The notes beneath the pieces were generated by a model. It worked only from the letters and a program-made list of their open reading frames with translations, made no database searches and was not told the DNA's origin. A stretch of 7,129 bases of DNA from Duncaniella sp. GTDB lineage: Bacteria; Bacteroidota; Bacteroidia; Bacteroidales; Muribaculaceae. The stretch is from the NCBI GenBank assembly GCA_029052375.1, contig JAIDJD010000452.1, forward strand, positions 1 through 7,129. The letters are read 5' to 3'. The position numbers and the translations under genes are program-made. Shown here piece after piece: positions 1 through 6,227 of this stretch; position 1 is the stretch's first letter; every line of letters begins with the position of its first letter.

Positions 1-32
1 CTCGTGGGCGCGGAGATGTTTATAAGAGACTG
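1..32. other. Nextera/Tn5 adapter remnant (sequencing artefact)
   Basis: These bases match the Nextera read-2 transposase oligonucleotide, including the 19-bp Tn5 mosaic end, at 29 of 32 positions; the differences are at 10 (T to G), 20 (G to T) and 31 (A to T). The oligonucleotide sequence is from memory of a widely used reagent. Read on the minus strand in the frame of the neighbouring gene, it gives the peptide PVSYKHLRAHE, nearly the well-known adapter-translation artefact VSYTHLRAHET. It replaces the expected continuation of a DUF3098 protein. It most likely survived trimming because of its mismatches and became attached to the contig end during assembly. It should not be annotated as biology. 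Confidence 0.93.
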
Positions 33-222
33 GTGTCGAGAAGATGTCGGGGTTGAATTCTTCCCATCCTGTAGCGCCGCCGGCCATGAGGAGGAAGCCG
101 ATGACTATCATGGCTCCGGCCGCGGCCATGAGCTTGAAGTTGTGTCCGAGGAGCGCCATCTTCTCGCGGGGTTCTCTGACAAGTGCCTCTTCTTGCGAGG
201 CTGACTGACGTTTGGTTGCCAT
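33..222 (-). CDS. DUF3098 small membrane protein, 3' end missing
   Basis: This is a partial gene; 63 genuine codons are visible. The start is ATG at 222, 21 bases after the ftsX stop, so it is probably co-transcribed with ftsX. The protein has a charged N-terminus (residues 1-22, with KR, EE and REPREK), a hydrophobic membrane segment at about 31-50 containing IGFLLMAGG, and then EEFNPDIFST. The pattern GFLLM-GG followed by FNP-IFS is characteristic of the DUF3098 family, short two-helix membrane proteins commonly found directly after ftsX in Bacteroidota. Family members normally continue with an RR-I stretch and a second helix; here the frame runs instead into adapter sequence. Function is unknown; the position suggests a link to cell division or envelope work, which is inference only. 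Confidence 0.8.
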
Positions 223-243
223 ATATTTTGATGAGTGGGGGTG

Positions 244-1122
244 TTACTTGAAGAGCTGGTCGTAGGAGAGCGAGAGGTATCTGTTGCAGGCAAACCACGA
301 TGCGGCAAAGCAGATGACCATGCCCGTGACGAACATACCTCCGCAGACGGCGAGTATGTCGGCCGGGAACACGGCGTCCGATATGTTGCGGTCTATGGAC
401 GAGGCTCCGTAGATGGTGGCCCCGACGGCTATGGAGGCAATGATGCCTGCGACGGCTCCGCTCAGGAGGTTCTCGAGCAGGAACGGCTTGCGGATGAAGC
501 CGGGTGTGGCTCCGACAAGCTGCATCGTGTGGATGACAAACCTGCGCGAGTAGACTGTGAGCCTTACGGTGTTGAATATGAGTACAAAGGAAACGAGCAT
601 CAGGGCTCCGGCCACGATGAGCAGCACCAGGGTGATGCTGTCCATTGTGTGGCGGACGGTCTCGATGATGTCGGCTGTGACGCGCACCTCTCTGACGGCG
701 GGCATCAGCTCGAGCGGAGCCGTCAGCACCACTATCGAGTCGGGATAGGCGTGGGAAGAAGCTACACGCACCTCAAGCTCGGGCGAGAAGGGGTTGATGC
801 CGGCCAGTGCGAGAATGTCCTCGTCTTCGCCCACAATCTTCTGCCAGCGGTCGAGGATGTCGTCGCTCGAAGAGAATGATACTTCGGCTATGCCGCCTGT
901 AGACTTTAGGCGTTGGCTGACAGCCTCGATGTCTGTGGCTGTGGCGTCGTCGGCGAGCACTATCACGAAGCCCATGTTCTGCTTTACTGACTCGGTGGCT
1001 CTGTGGGCGCCTATGCCTACGAGCGAGGCAAGGCCGAGTATGACCAGCACGAGGGCCACAGACAGTGTAGCCGTCGCACGTGTGCTGAAAATGGGTATCC
1101 GGAGACGCAACTTCTTGGGCAT
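244..1122 (-). CDS. ftsX: Cell-division ABC-transporter-like permease FtsX
   Basis: FtsX is the membrane half of the FtsE-FtsX complex, which transmits ATP-driven conformational change across the inner membrane to peptidoglycan hydrolases at the septum. The protein has 292 residues from ATG 1122. A TTG three codons upstream (1131) is possible, but the ATG gives the usual short basic N-terminus MPKKLR. The layout is typical: TM1 about 17-39; a large extracytoplasmic domain about 40-160; TM2 about 162-184; the conserved stretch NTVRLTVYSRR...MQLVGAT followed by F-RKPFLLE at about 184-217; TM3 about 217-240; TM4 about 255-278. The length fits the family. No ftsE is in the window, and in Bacteroidota ftsE is often encoded elsewhere. 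A separate promoter lies upstream and a DUF3098 gene follows, so transcription seems independent of lptB. Confidence 0.93.
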   Translation of the reverse strand: MPKKLRLRIPIFSTRATATLSVALVLVILGLASLVGIGAHRATESVKQNMGFVIVLADDATATDIEAVSQRLKSTGGIAEVSFSSSDDILDRWQKIVGEDEDILALAGINPFSPELEVRVASSHAYPDSIVVLTAPLELMPAVREVRVTADIIETVRHTMDSITLVLLIVAGALMLVSFVLIFNTVRLTVYSRRFVIHTMQLVGATPGFIRKPFLLENLLSGAVAGIIASIAVGATIYGASSIDRNISDAVFPADILAVCGGMFVTGMVICFAASWFACNRYLSLSYDQLFK

Positions 1123-1140
1123 AATAAACAAAAATCAGCA

Positions 1141-1172
1141 CAAAATTACAACCTCCGGCAGGCGATGTCAAG
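1141..1172 (-). promoter_or_regulatory. Promoter of ftsX (Bacteroidota type)
   Basis: On the minus strand CTTG (1172-1169) is followed after exactly 20 bases by TAATTTTG (1148-1141). This fits the Bacteroidota housekeeping sigma pattern TTTG, 19-21 bases, TAnnTTTG, with one mismatch in the upstream box. The same site also contains a perfect TTGACA (1171-1166) 17 bases before TAATTT, so it resembles a classical sigma-70 promoter too. Transcription would begin roughly 10-15 bases before the ATG at 1122, giving a very short leader. Confidence 0.68.
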
Positions 1173-1191
1173 GGCTTTAACCTTTATTGAC

Positions 1192-1341
1192 TATTAGGGG
1201 TGGGTTGAGAGAGTTGAAAGTTGAGAGTTTAGGGTCGGGAGAGTGGGAGTTGGGTGTTTAGAGCTGAAAGTTGAGAAATGGGTGGTGACTTTCAACTTTC
1301 AACTCTCAACTTTCAACTCTCTCAACTTTCAATTCCCCTCA
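1192..1341. repeat. Low-complexity heptad tract with strand-asymmetry switch
   Basis: This tract between lptB and ftsX is built from degenerate 7-base units of TTGAAAG and TTGAGAG, occasionally offset by an extra AG. From 1192 to 1288 the plus strand contains only two C residues (1236 and 1264). From 1290 to 1341 it contains no G at all, because the same heptads now run in the opposite orientation (CTTTCAA/CTCTCAA). The units nearest both ends are almost perfect, while those at about 1225-1260 are decayed (TTTAGGG, TCGGGAG, TTGGGTG). The tract runs into the lptB gene, whose TGA stop (1331-1329) lies inside a CTTTCAA unit. I see no ORF, tRNA or transposase in it. Confidence 0.85.
1204..1326. 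repeat. 26-bp perfect inverted repeat within the heptad tract
   Basis: Bases 1204-1229 and 1301-1326 are exact reverse complements over 26 positions, separated by 71 bases. A third partial copy at about 1263-1274 (CTGAAAGTTGAG) could compete for pairing with the right arm. A transcript from lptB could fold into a long stable hairpin here. No U-run follows on the minus strand (the sequence continues CCCACCCCTAATAG), so it is not a textbook intrinsic terminator. A role in ending lptB transcription or protecting its 3' end is inferred from position only. Confidence 0.8.
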
Positions 1342-2147
1342 GGGTAATCTAATTTCTTGCGGTAGAACATGAAGTCGCGGCCGAGGTATTTCTCTCTTAC
1401 CACGGGGTTTTCGGCGAGCTGTTCGGATGTGCCCTGGAAGAGTATCTTGCCCTCGAAGAGCAGATAGGCGCGGTCTGTGATACGCAGTGTCTCCTGGGCG
1501 TTGTGGTCGGTGATGAGGATGCCTATGTTTTTTTCTTTCAGGCGGTAGACAATGCTCTGGATGTCCTCTACGGCGATGGGGTCGACGCCCGCAAAAGGCT
1601 CGTCGAGCATGATGAACTTAGGATTGATGGCCAGACAGCGGGCTATCTCGGTGCGTCGTCTCTCGCCGCCCGAGAGCTGGTCGCCGAGGTTCTTGCGGAC
1701 GTGCTGGAGGCGAAACTCGTCGAGGAGGCTCTCGAGCTTCTCTCGCTGATACTCGGGGGTGGTGTCTGTCAGCTGGAGCACGGCCTTGATGTTGTTCTCC
1801 ACCGAGAGCTTGCGGAAGACGCTCGGCTCCTGGGCCAGGTAGCCGATGCCTGCCTTGGCACGCTTGTAGACGGGATACTTGGTGATGTCCATGTCGTCGA
1901 GGTAGATGTGTCCCTCGTTGGGCGTGATGAGGCCTACGGTCATGTAGAACGTTGTGGTCTTGCCGGCTCCGTTAGGGCCGAGCAGACCTACTATCTCGCC
2001 CTGCTTGACGTCGATGCTGACGTGGTTGGCCACGGTGCGCTTGCCATACTTCTTCACGAGGTTGTCGGTGCGCAGCACCATCAGCTTCTCGCCGGTCTTC
2101 TCTTCGGCCTTGTCTGCGGCGGGCTTTGTTGTCTCTTCTTGCTCCAT
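1329..2147 (-). CDS. lptB: LPS export ABC transporter ATP-binding protein LptB
   Basis: LptB is the cytoplasmic ATPase that, with the membrane proteins LptF and LptG, extracts lipopolysaccharide from the inner membrane and pushes it along the Lpt bridge. The protein has 272 residues. Visible motifs are Walker A GPNGAGKT (57-64), Q-loop glutamine 106 in LAQEPSVF, signature LSGGE (158-162) followed by RRRTEIAR, Walker B FIMLDEP (178-184) with catalytic E183, the D-loop at GVDP, and switch histidine H215 in ITDHN. The RRRTEIAR and FAGVDP motifs separate LptB from general ABC ATPases. Residues 1-22 form a charged Glu/Lys/Ala-rich extension absent from most LptB proteins; M23 (codon at 2081) would give the usual MVLRTDNLVKKY start. 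Codon use in the extension looks coding, so I kept the longer form. It lies 18 bases after udk, in the same transcription unit. Confidence 0.94.
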   Translation of the reverse strand: MEQEETTKPAADKAEEKTGEKLMVLRTDNLVKKYGKRTVANHVSIDVKQGEIVGLLGPNGAGKTTTFYMTVGLITPNEGHIYLDDMDITKYPVYKRAKAGIGYLAQEPSVFRKLSVENNIKAVLQLTDTTPEYQREKLESLLDEFRLQHVRKNLGDQLSGGERRRTEIARCLAINPKFIMLDEPFAGVDPIAVEDIQSIVYRLKEKNIGILITDHNAQETLRITDRAYLLFEGKILFQGTSEQLAENPVVREKYLGRDFMFYRKKLDYPEGN

Positions 2148-2165
2148 CTCTCTCTGGTGGTGGGG

Positions 2166-2786
2166 TTACTTATTGTTCCTGCGCAGGCGGCTCTCTATGT
2201 AGTCTGTCAGGAGCTGTATGGCCACGACGTTGCTTCCGCCCTGCGGCACTATCAGGTCGGCTGTCTTCTTGGACGGCTCTATATACATCTCGTGCATGGG
2301 CTTGAGCACACCGCGGTAACGGTCGAGCACCATCTGAGGTGTGCGTCCGCGCTCTACACAGTCGCGGGCTATGACGCGTATGAGGCGCTCGTCTGGCTCG
2401 GCGTCGACAAACACCTTGATGTCGAGCATCTCGCGCAGGACGGGATCGGTCAGGACCAGGATGCCCTCTACGATCACCACATCCTTGGGCTCGACCTTTA
2501 CGGTCTCGGGCTGGCGTGTGCAGGTGAGGTACGAGTACGTGGGCATCTGTATGCTCTTCCCCTCTTTGAGCTGTTTCAGCTGGTCTACGAGCAGAGTCCA
2601 CTCGATGGCGGCGGGCTCGTCGAAGTTGATTTTGCTGCGCTCCTCTACGGGGACGTTGCTCGAATCCTTGTAATATGAGTCCTGGGGCAGGACCGCTACC
2701 TCGCCCTCGGGGAGCGAGTTGATTATCTTGTTGACTACTGTTGTCTTGCCCGAGCCTGTGCCTCCGGCTATGCCTATTATTATCAT
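2166..2786 (-). CDS. udk: Uridine kinase (uridine/cytidine monophosphokinase)
   Basis: This cytoplasmic pyrimidine-salvage enzyme transfers the ATP gamma-phosphate to uridine, and usually cytidine, giving UMP or CMP. It has 206 residues, close to the usual length of about 210. Walker A GGTGSGKT is at 8-15; QDSYYK (35-40) carries the predicted catalytic aspartate D36; NFDEP is at 54-58, where FDHP is more common; the nucleoside-binding segment PTYSY is at 82-86; VIVEGIL is at 104-110; RDCVERGRT (141-149) is the lid; then DRYRG and KPMHEMYIEPSKKTADLIVPQGGSN. The position that is histidine in human UCK2 and, as I recall, in E. coli Udk is cysteine here (C89). The gene starts just after a good promoter and precedes lptB by 18 bases. 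Confidence 0.95.
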   Translation of the reverse strand: MIIIGIAGGTGSGKTTVVNKIINSLPEGEVAVLPQDSYYKDSSNVPVEERSKINFDEPAAIEWTLLVDQLKQLKEGKSIQMPTYSYLTCTRQPETVKVEPKDVVIVEGILVLTDPVLREMLDIKVFVDAEPDERLIRVIARDCVERGRTPQMVLDRYRGVLKPMHEMYIEPSKKTADLIVPQGGSNVVAIQLLTDYIESRLRRNNK

Positions 2787-2809
2787 GTCGTTGGTTTGGA
2801 TTTTAACTG

Positions 2810-2841
2810 CAAAGTTAGCCGAAAAGGGCAGAACTTACAAA
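2810..2841 (-). promoter_or_regulatory. Promoter of udk-lptB (Bacteroidota type)
   Basis: On the minus strand TTTG (2841-2838) and TAACTTTG (2817-2810) are separated by exactly 20 bases. Both boxes match the Bacteroidota consensus TTTG / TAnnTTTG perfectly. The upstream box lies inside the last codons of the araJ-like gene and the spacer covers its TAA stop (2837-2835), so the promoter is embedded in the end of the preceding gene. The start site would fall roughly 15-20 bases before the udk ATG at 2786. Confidence 0.8.
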
Positions 2842-3986
2842 TTTGCGGGAGTGTATTTTGCCGAGAGTATGCAGAGGGCAATGGCGGCGATGAGGGCGAA
2901 CGGCACCCCCGCGAGGGCGGGAGCCGAGTATCCAAGCCCGCTCTGGATGACGGCGCCTCCGACGGCCGAGGAGACGGCGTTGGAGACGTTGAAGGCTATC
3001 TGTATCCCCGCTCCGCCGAGCATCTCTCCGCCCTTGGCATATCGTACTATCAGGTACTGCAGTGGGCCTCCGATGCCGAAGAGACAGGCCGCGGCGACGA
3101 AGGCGAGCGCCACTGAGATGGCCTTGGAGGCGGCGAAATACCAGACGGCCGCCATCACGAACATCGTCAGGACGGCTATCCACATTGTGACTTTCGAGGC
3201 CTTGAAGCGGTCGGCGAGGGCGCCTGCGAGGGCGTTGCCGGCCACCATGCCAAGGCCTATCACCACCATTATCCACGACATGGCCGGGAGGGGGAAGCCT
3301 GCCACAAGGGTCATGGCCGGGTCTACATAGCTGAGCCAGCAGTAGACCGCGCCCTGGCCGAAGAATACACCTGTGTAGATGAGCCACGGCCCGGGGTTGC
3401 GGAGAAATCTGAACTGCCCCTTGAGGCCCGTGTCGGGCAGGGGTGCGAGATAGGGGAGCCATCCCCTGATGCCGATGAGGGCCGTGAGGCCGCAGAGGGC
3501 CACGCCCCCGAAGGTGAAGCGCCAGGAGAGGGCATTGGCGACGAAGGTGCCGAGGGGGACGCCCACGACGTTGGCTATGGTCATGCCGCCGACCATGACG
3601 GCCACGGCCTTGGCCTGCTGTCCGGGAGGGGCGAGGCGCTCGGCCACTATGGCGCCCGCGCCGAAGAAGGCGCCGTGGGGCAGGCCGGAGATGAACCTCG
3701 AGCAGAGCAGGCTCAGGTAGCCGGGCGAGAGCGCCGCGAGGAGGTTGCCGAGGGTTATGAGCGCGGCGAGCAGGAGCATGAGCCTCTTGAGCGGCCACCG
3801 GCGCAGGAAGATGAGGGCCGGGGCTCCGACGGCCACGCCGGCAGAGTAGGCTGTGATGAAGTGTCCGCCCCGGACGATGCTGACGCCGACACCCGAGGCT
3901 ACGTCGCTGAGGATGCCCATCATGCCGAATTCGGCTATGCCGAGTGCGAAGGTGCCGAATCCGAGGGCGGCAAGAGCTTTTTTCAT
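2835..3986 (-). CDS. araJ: AraJ-like MFS transporter (DHA1 efflux family)
   Basis: This is an inner-membrane major facilitator of the 12-helix DHA1 type. It has 383 residues; E. coli AraJ has about 394. From remembered AraJ sequence the similarity runs end to end: MKKALAALGFGTFALGIAEFG at the start, GHFITAYSAGVAVGAP (about 41-56), SGLPHGAFFGAGAIV (about 99-113), GGMTIANVVGVPLGT (about 132-146), GPWLIYTG, VIGLGMVAGNALAG and KGGEMLGGAGIQIAFN near the C-terminus. AraJ homologues are usually annotated as sugar or drug efflux proteins and the substrate is not established. It lies 50 bases after the kinase stop with no recognisable promoter between, so it probably belongs to the salvage operon and may export a surplus sugar or exchange an amino sugar; that is inference. 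The assignment to family is firm, the orthology to araJ less so. Confidence 0.85.
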   Translation of the reverse strand: MKKALAALGFGTFALGIAEFGMMGILSDVASGVGVSIVRGGHFITAYSAGVAVGAPALIFLRRWPLKRLMLLLAALITLGNLLAALSPGYLSLLCSRFISGLPHGAFFGAGAIVAERLAPPGQQAKAVAVMVGGMTIANVVGVPLGTFVANALSWRFTFGGVALCGLTALIGIRGWLPYLAPLPDTGLKGQFRFLRNPGPWLIYTGVFFGQGAVYCWLSYVDPAMTLVAGFPLPAMSWIMVVIGLGMVAGNALAGALADRFKASKVTMWIAVLTMFVMAAVWYFAASKAISVALAFVAAACLFGIGGPLQYLIVRYAKGGEMLGGAGIQIAFNVSNAVSSAVGGAVIQSGLGYSAPALAGVPFALIAAIALCILSAKYTPANL

Positions 3987-4036
3987 AATCGTGACGTTGG
4001 GAATGGTAAGCAGTATGTGTGTATGGAGACTTGTCT

Positions 4037-4885
4037 TCAGCTTGTGTGATATGATATCAGGCCCTCGAGAGGCGATGCGGCCACTGTGCCGGCCCTCAGC
4101 CCCTCGGCCTCGAGAGCCTCGCGGAGGAAGGGCTCGAAGTGGCAGGCCACCGAGCCGGTGAAGTGTATCTCCTGGCCGTCTGAGGGCGAGTAGGGAAGGA
4201 GGTTGAGGCGGACAAAGCGCCTGAACTCATCCGTGAGCAGCGAGTGTAACTCGTCCGTGTGGCTGTGCGAGGCTATGAAGGGCATGAACGAGGCCAGGTA
4301 GCTGTTGGCTCCCGGCTCGCAGTAGACCCTGCGGATGACATCGTCGACCTCCGTCGCCGGGAATTCCCTGCTGAAGGCTTCGGCCACCGCGGCGGGCATA
4401 TGGCCCTTGAAGAGCAGCCCGAGGAACCGGCGTCCGATTGAGGCTCCTCCGCCCTCGTCGCCGAGAATATACCCGAGCGAGGGTGTGTTGGCCACAATCT
4501 CCCCGCCCTCGCAGAGACAAGAGTTGGAGCCTGTCCCGAGTATGCAGGCTATCCCTCGGCCGTGTCCGCAGAGAGCTCTCGCGGCGCCGAGCATATCAGA
4601 GTGGGCACGGAGCTCGCCGAGCTCTCCGAGAGCATCCTCGAGGCCTTTCCTGACGCGGGCGAGAGCCTCGGCGCCCCTGCATCCGGCTCCGTAAAACCAG
4701 ACCTTCGGCGCCCTGCCCCTGAGCTGTGCGAGGGGGCTTGAGGCCACGCAGGCCGAGAGTTTGGCCGGAGCGTCATGGACGGCGTTGAAACCCTCGGTCC
4801 TCGCCCTTGCTGTCTGGCCACCCTCTGAGATGATGGCCCAGGATGTGGATGTCCCCCCGGCGTCGGCTATGACTATGGCGCTCAT
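4037..4885 (-). CDS. murK: BadF/BadG-type amino-sugar kinase, probable MurNAc kinase
   Basis: This is a predicted cytoplasmic ATP-dependent kinase of the ASKHA fold (BadF/BadG/BcrA/BcrD family, which includes N-acetylglucosamine kinase). It has 282 residues. The phosphate-1 loop is ADAGGTSTSW (7-16), a probable catalytic aspartate is D97 in HSDMLGAARAL, phosphate-2 is ILGTGSNS (115-122), then LGDEGGGASIG (141-151), and an adenosine motif HFTGSVA (241-247). The start is ATG 4885, which overlaps the muramidase TGA as ATGA and begins MSAIVIADAGG; an ATG at 4942 is open too, but its extra 19 residues lie inside the upstream gene in another frame. Being next to a NamZ-type muramidase and an AmpG/MurT-like permease makes MurNAc the likeliest substrate, as for MurK of Tannerella forsythia. 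GlcNAc is the main alternative; the sequence alone does not decide. Confidence 0.82.
   Translation of the reverse strand: MSAIVIADAGGTSTSWAIISEGGQTARARTEGFNAVHDAPAKLSACVASSPLAQLRGRAPKVWFYGAGCRGAEALARVRKGLEDALGELGELRAHSDMLGAARALCGHGRGIACILGTGSNSCLCEGGEIVANTPSLGYILGDEGGGASIGRRFLGLLFKGHMPAAVAEAFSREFPATEVDDVIRRVYCEPGANSYLASFMPFIASHSHTDELHSLLTDEFRRFVRLNLLPYSPSDGQEIHFTGSVACHFEPFLREALEAEGLRAGTVAASPLEGLISYHTS
4882..4885 (-). promoter_or_regulatory. ATGA start-stop overlap coupling muramidase and kinase
   Basis: The TGA of the DUF1343 gene (4884-4882) and the ATG of the kinase (4885-4883) share bases in the tetranucleotide ATGA. This arrangement commonly supports termination-reinitiation, keeping the two products in proportion, and it settles the kinase start. 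Coupling itself is inferred. Confidence 0.75.
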
Positions 4886-6180
4886 CTGTAGAGGCGGTAT
4901 TTCTCGGTGGCTGTCCTGAACTTCAGCGCGTCGTCCATCCATAGGGCGCGTATGTCGTCTGTCCTGAACTGGCGGCTGAACAGACGGCGCACCTCGGGCG
5001 TCCCGCAGACCTTGTCGAACATATTGAGCCTTGCGTTGGCCGAGGATGCAAACGGCTTGTGGGCGGGATAGAGGCGTGCAAGCTGTTCCATTATCTCAAA
5101 CTGTACCAGGGAGAGCACGGCGCTCCCGGGGTCTGTGATGTAGACCTGCACGCCGCCCATCTGCTCGCCCCTGCCGAAGGCATAGAAGGGCTTGAAGTGG
5201 ATGGGCCTGAACTCCACGCCCTCGATGCCTGCGCCGTTGAGGGCGTCGGCCAGGGCACCGGCGTCTATCCACGAGGCCCCAGCCAGCTGGAAGGGCAGGG
5301 TGTACCCCACGCCTATCGAGACATAGTCGAGCTCGCCCATGATGCCTGTGGCGGGATATAGCATGGCTGTCTCGGGATAGGGGATGTGGGGCGAGGGAAG
5401 CACCCACGGCAGGCCGGTCTCACGGAATGTCATGTCTCTGCGCCACCCCTCCATGGGTATCACCGTCAGCTCTGCGCGCCTGCCTCCGGAGAGCATCCCC
5501 TCGCCGTTGAGGGTGCGGGCCAGCTCGCCTGGGGTGAGGCCGTATATGTACGGCACCGGATAACGGCTGACAAAGGAGACACACGAGGGTATGACCAGCG
5601 GGCCCTCGACGCGCTCGCCTCCGAGCGGGTTGGGACGGTCGAGCACCATGAATTCCTTGCCGTTCTGTGCGCAGGCCTCCATGGCCAGGCCCATTGTGGA
5701 TATGAACGTGTAGGACCTGCACCCGATGTCCTGTATGTCGTAGACAAGGATGTCGACATCCTTGAGCATCTCGGCCGTGGGCTTCTTGACGCTCCCGTGC
5801 AGGGAGTAGACCCTGACGCCTGTCTTGGGGTCGGTGGAGTCGGCCACGGACGCCCCGGCCACATGGTCGCCGCGGACGCCGTGTTCGGGGGCGAAGAGAG
5901 CTGTCAGCTTCACCTCCGGGGCCTCGGCGAGTATGTCTATGGTGCTTTTGAGGTGCGAGTCTATGCCGGTTGGGTTGGTGATCAGCCCCACGCGCTTTCC
6001 CTTGAGGGGTGCGAAGCCCTGGTCGCGGAGCACCTCGATGCCGGGCTTGACTGTCTGCATGATGTTCGAGGGTGCCTCGGCGGTCTGGCCGGGGATGGTC
6101 CGGTCTGACTCTCCGCCCCCGCAAGATATGAGGGCGAGGGCGAGCGTCAGGGTTGAGAGTATGGTCATTTTCTTAAGCAT
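4882..6180 (-). CDS. namZ: DUF1343 / NamZ-type exo-beta-N-acetylmuramidase lipoprotein
   Basis: The DUF1343 family includes Bacillus subtilis NamZ (YbbC), which cleaves terminal MurNAc from the non-reducing ends of peptidoglycan fragments. The protein has 432 residues. It begins with a lipoprotein signal peptide: MLKK, a hydrophobic stretch 6-18, and a lipobox LISC with acylated C20, followed by GGGESD. Family motifs follow in order: KRVGLITNPTG (62-72), LFAPEHG (95-101, with the conserved glutamate), VYSLHG (124-129), VYDIQDIGCRSYTF (146-159), VLDRPNPLGG (179-188), GLTPGEL (214-220) and PSPHIPYPETAMLYPATG (262-279). ATG 6180 was chosen because it gives a proper signal peptide; an ATG at 6168 would also work, while the frame's opening to 6330 lies inside the upstream gene. 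The protein should be membrane-anchored, facing the periplasm or cell surface. It lies 47 bases after the permease and is coupled to the kinase. Confidence 0.9.
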   Translation of the reverse strand: MLKKMTILSTLTLALALISCGGGESDRTIPGQTAEAPSNIMQTVKPGIEVLRDQGFAPLKGKRVGLITNPTGIDSHLKSTIDILAEAPEVKLTALFAPEHGVRGDHVAGASVADSTDPKTGVRVYSLHGSVKKPTAEMLKDVDILVYDIQDIGCRSYTFISTMGLAMEACAQNGKEFMVLDRPNPLGGERVEGPLVIPSCVSFVSRYPVPYIYGLTPGELARTLNGEGMLSGGRRAELTVIPMEGWRRDMTFRETGLPWVLPSPHIPYPETAMLYPATGIMGELDYVSIGVGYTLPFQLAGASWIDAGALADALNGAGIEGVEFRPIHFKPFYAFGRGEQMGGVQVYITDPGSAVLSLVQFEIMEQLARLYPAHKPFASSANARLNMFDKVCGTPEVRRLFSRQFRTDDIRALWMDDALKFRTATEKYRLYR

Positions 6181-6227
6181 ATCTGTAAAACAACACTGTG
6201 CGAGAGAGGGTTTGGCCTGGGAGATGC

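Noticed and set aside
235..879. A 214-codon plus-strand frame opposite ftsX.
   Set aside because: It is antisense to a clear FtsX gene and its Gly/Asp/His-rich translation has no domain.
1192..1341. An intrinsic terminator or a CRISPR array.
   Set aside because: There is no U-run after the hairpin on the transcribed strand, and the units are 7-base degenerate heptads without unique spacers.
1503..2678. A 391-codon open frame on the plus strand across lptB and udk.
   Set aside because: It lies opposite two confidently identified genes, has no recognisable domain, and is explained by GC-rich codon use on the opposite strand.
3987..4036. A possible separate promoter for the araJ-like gene.
   Set aside because: No TAnnTTTG box occurs on the minus strand between the kinase end and the araJ start.
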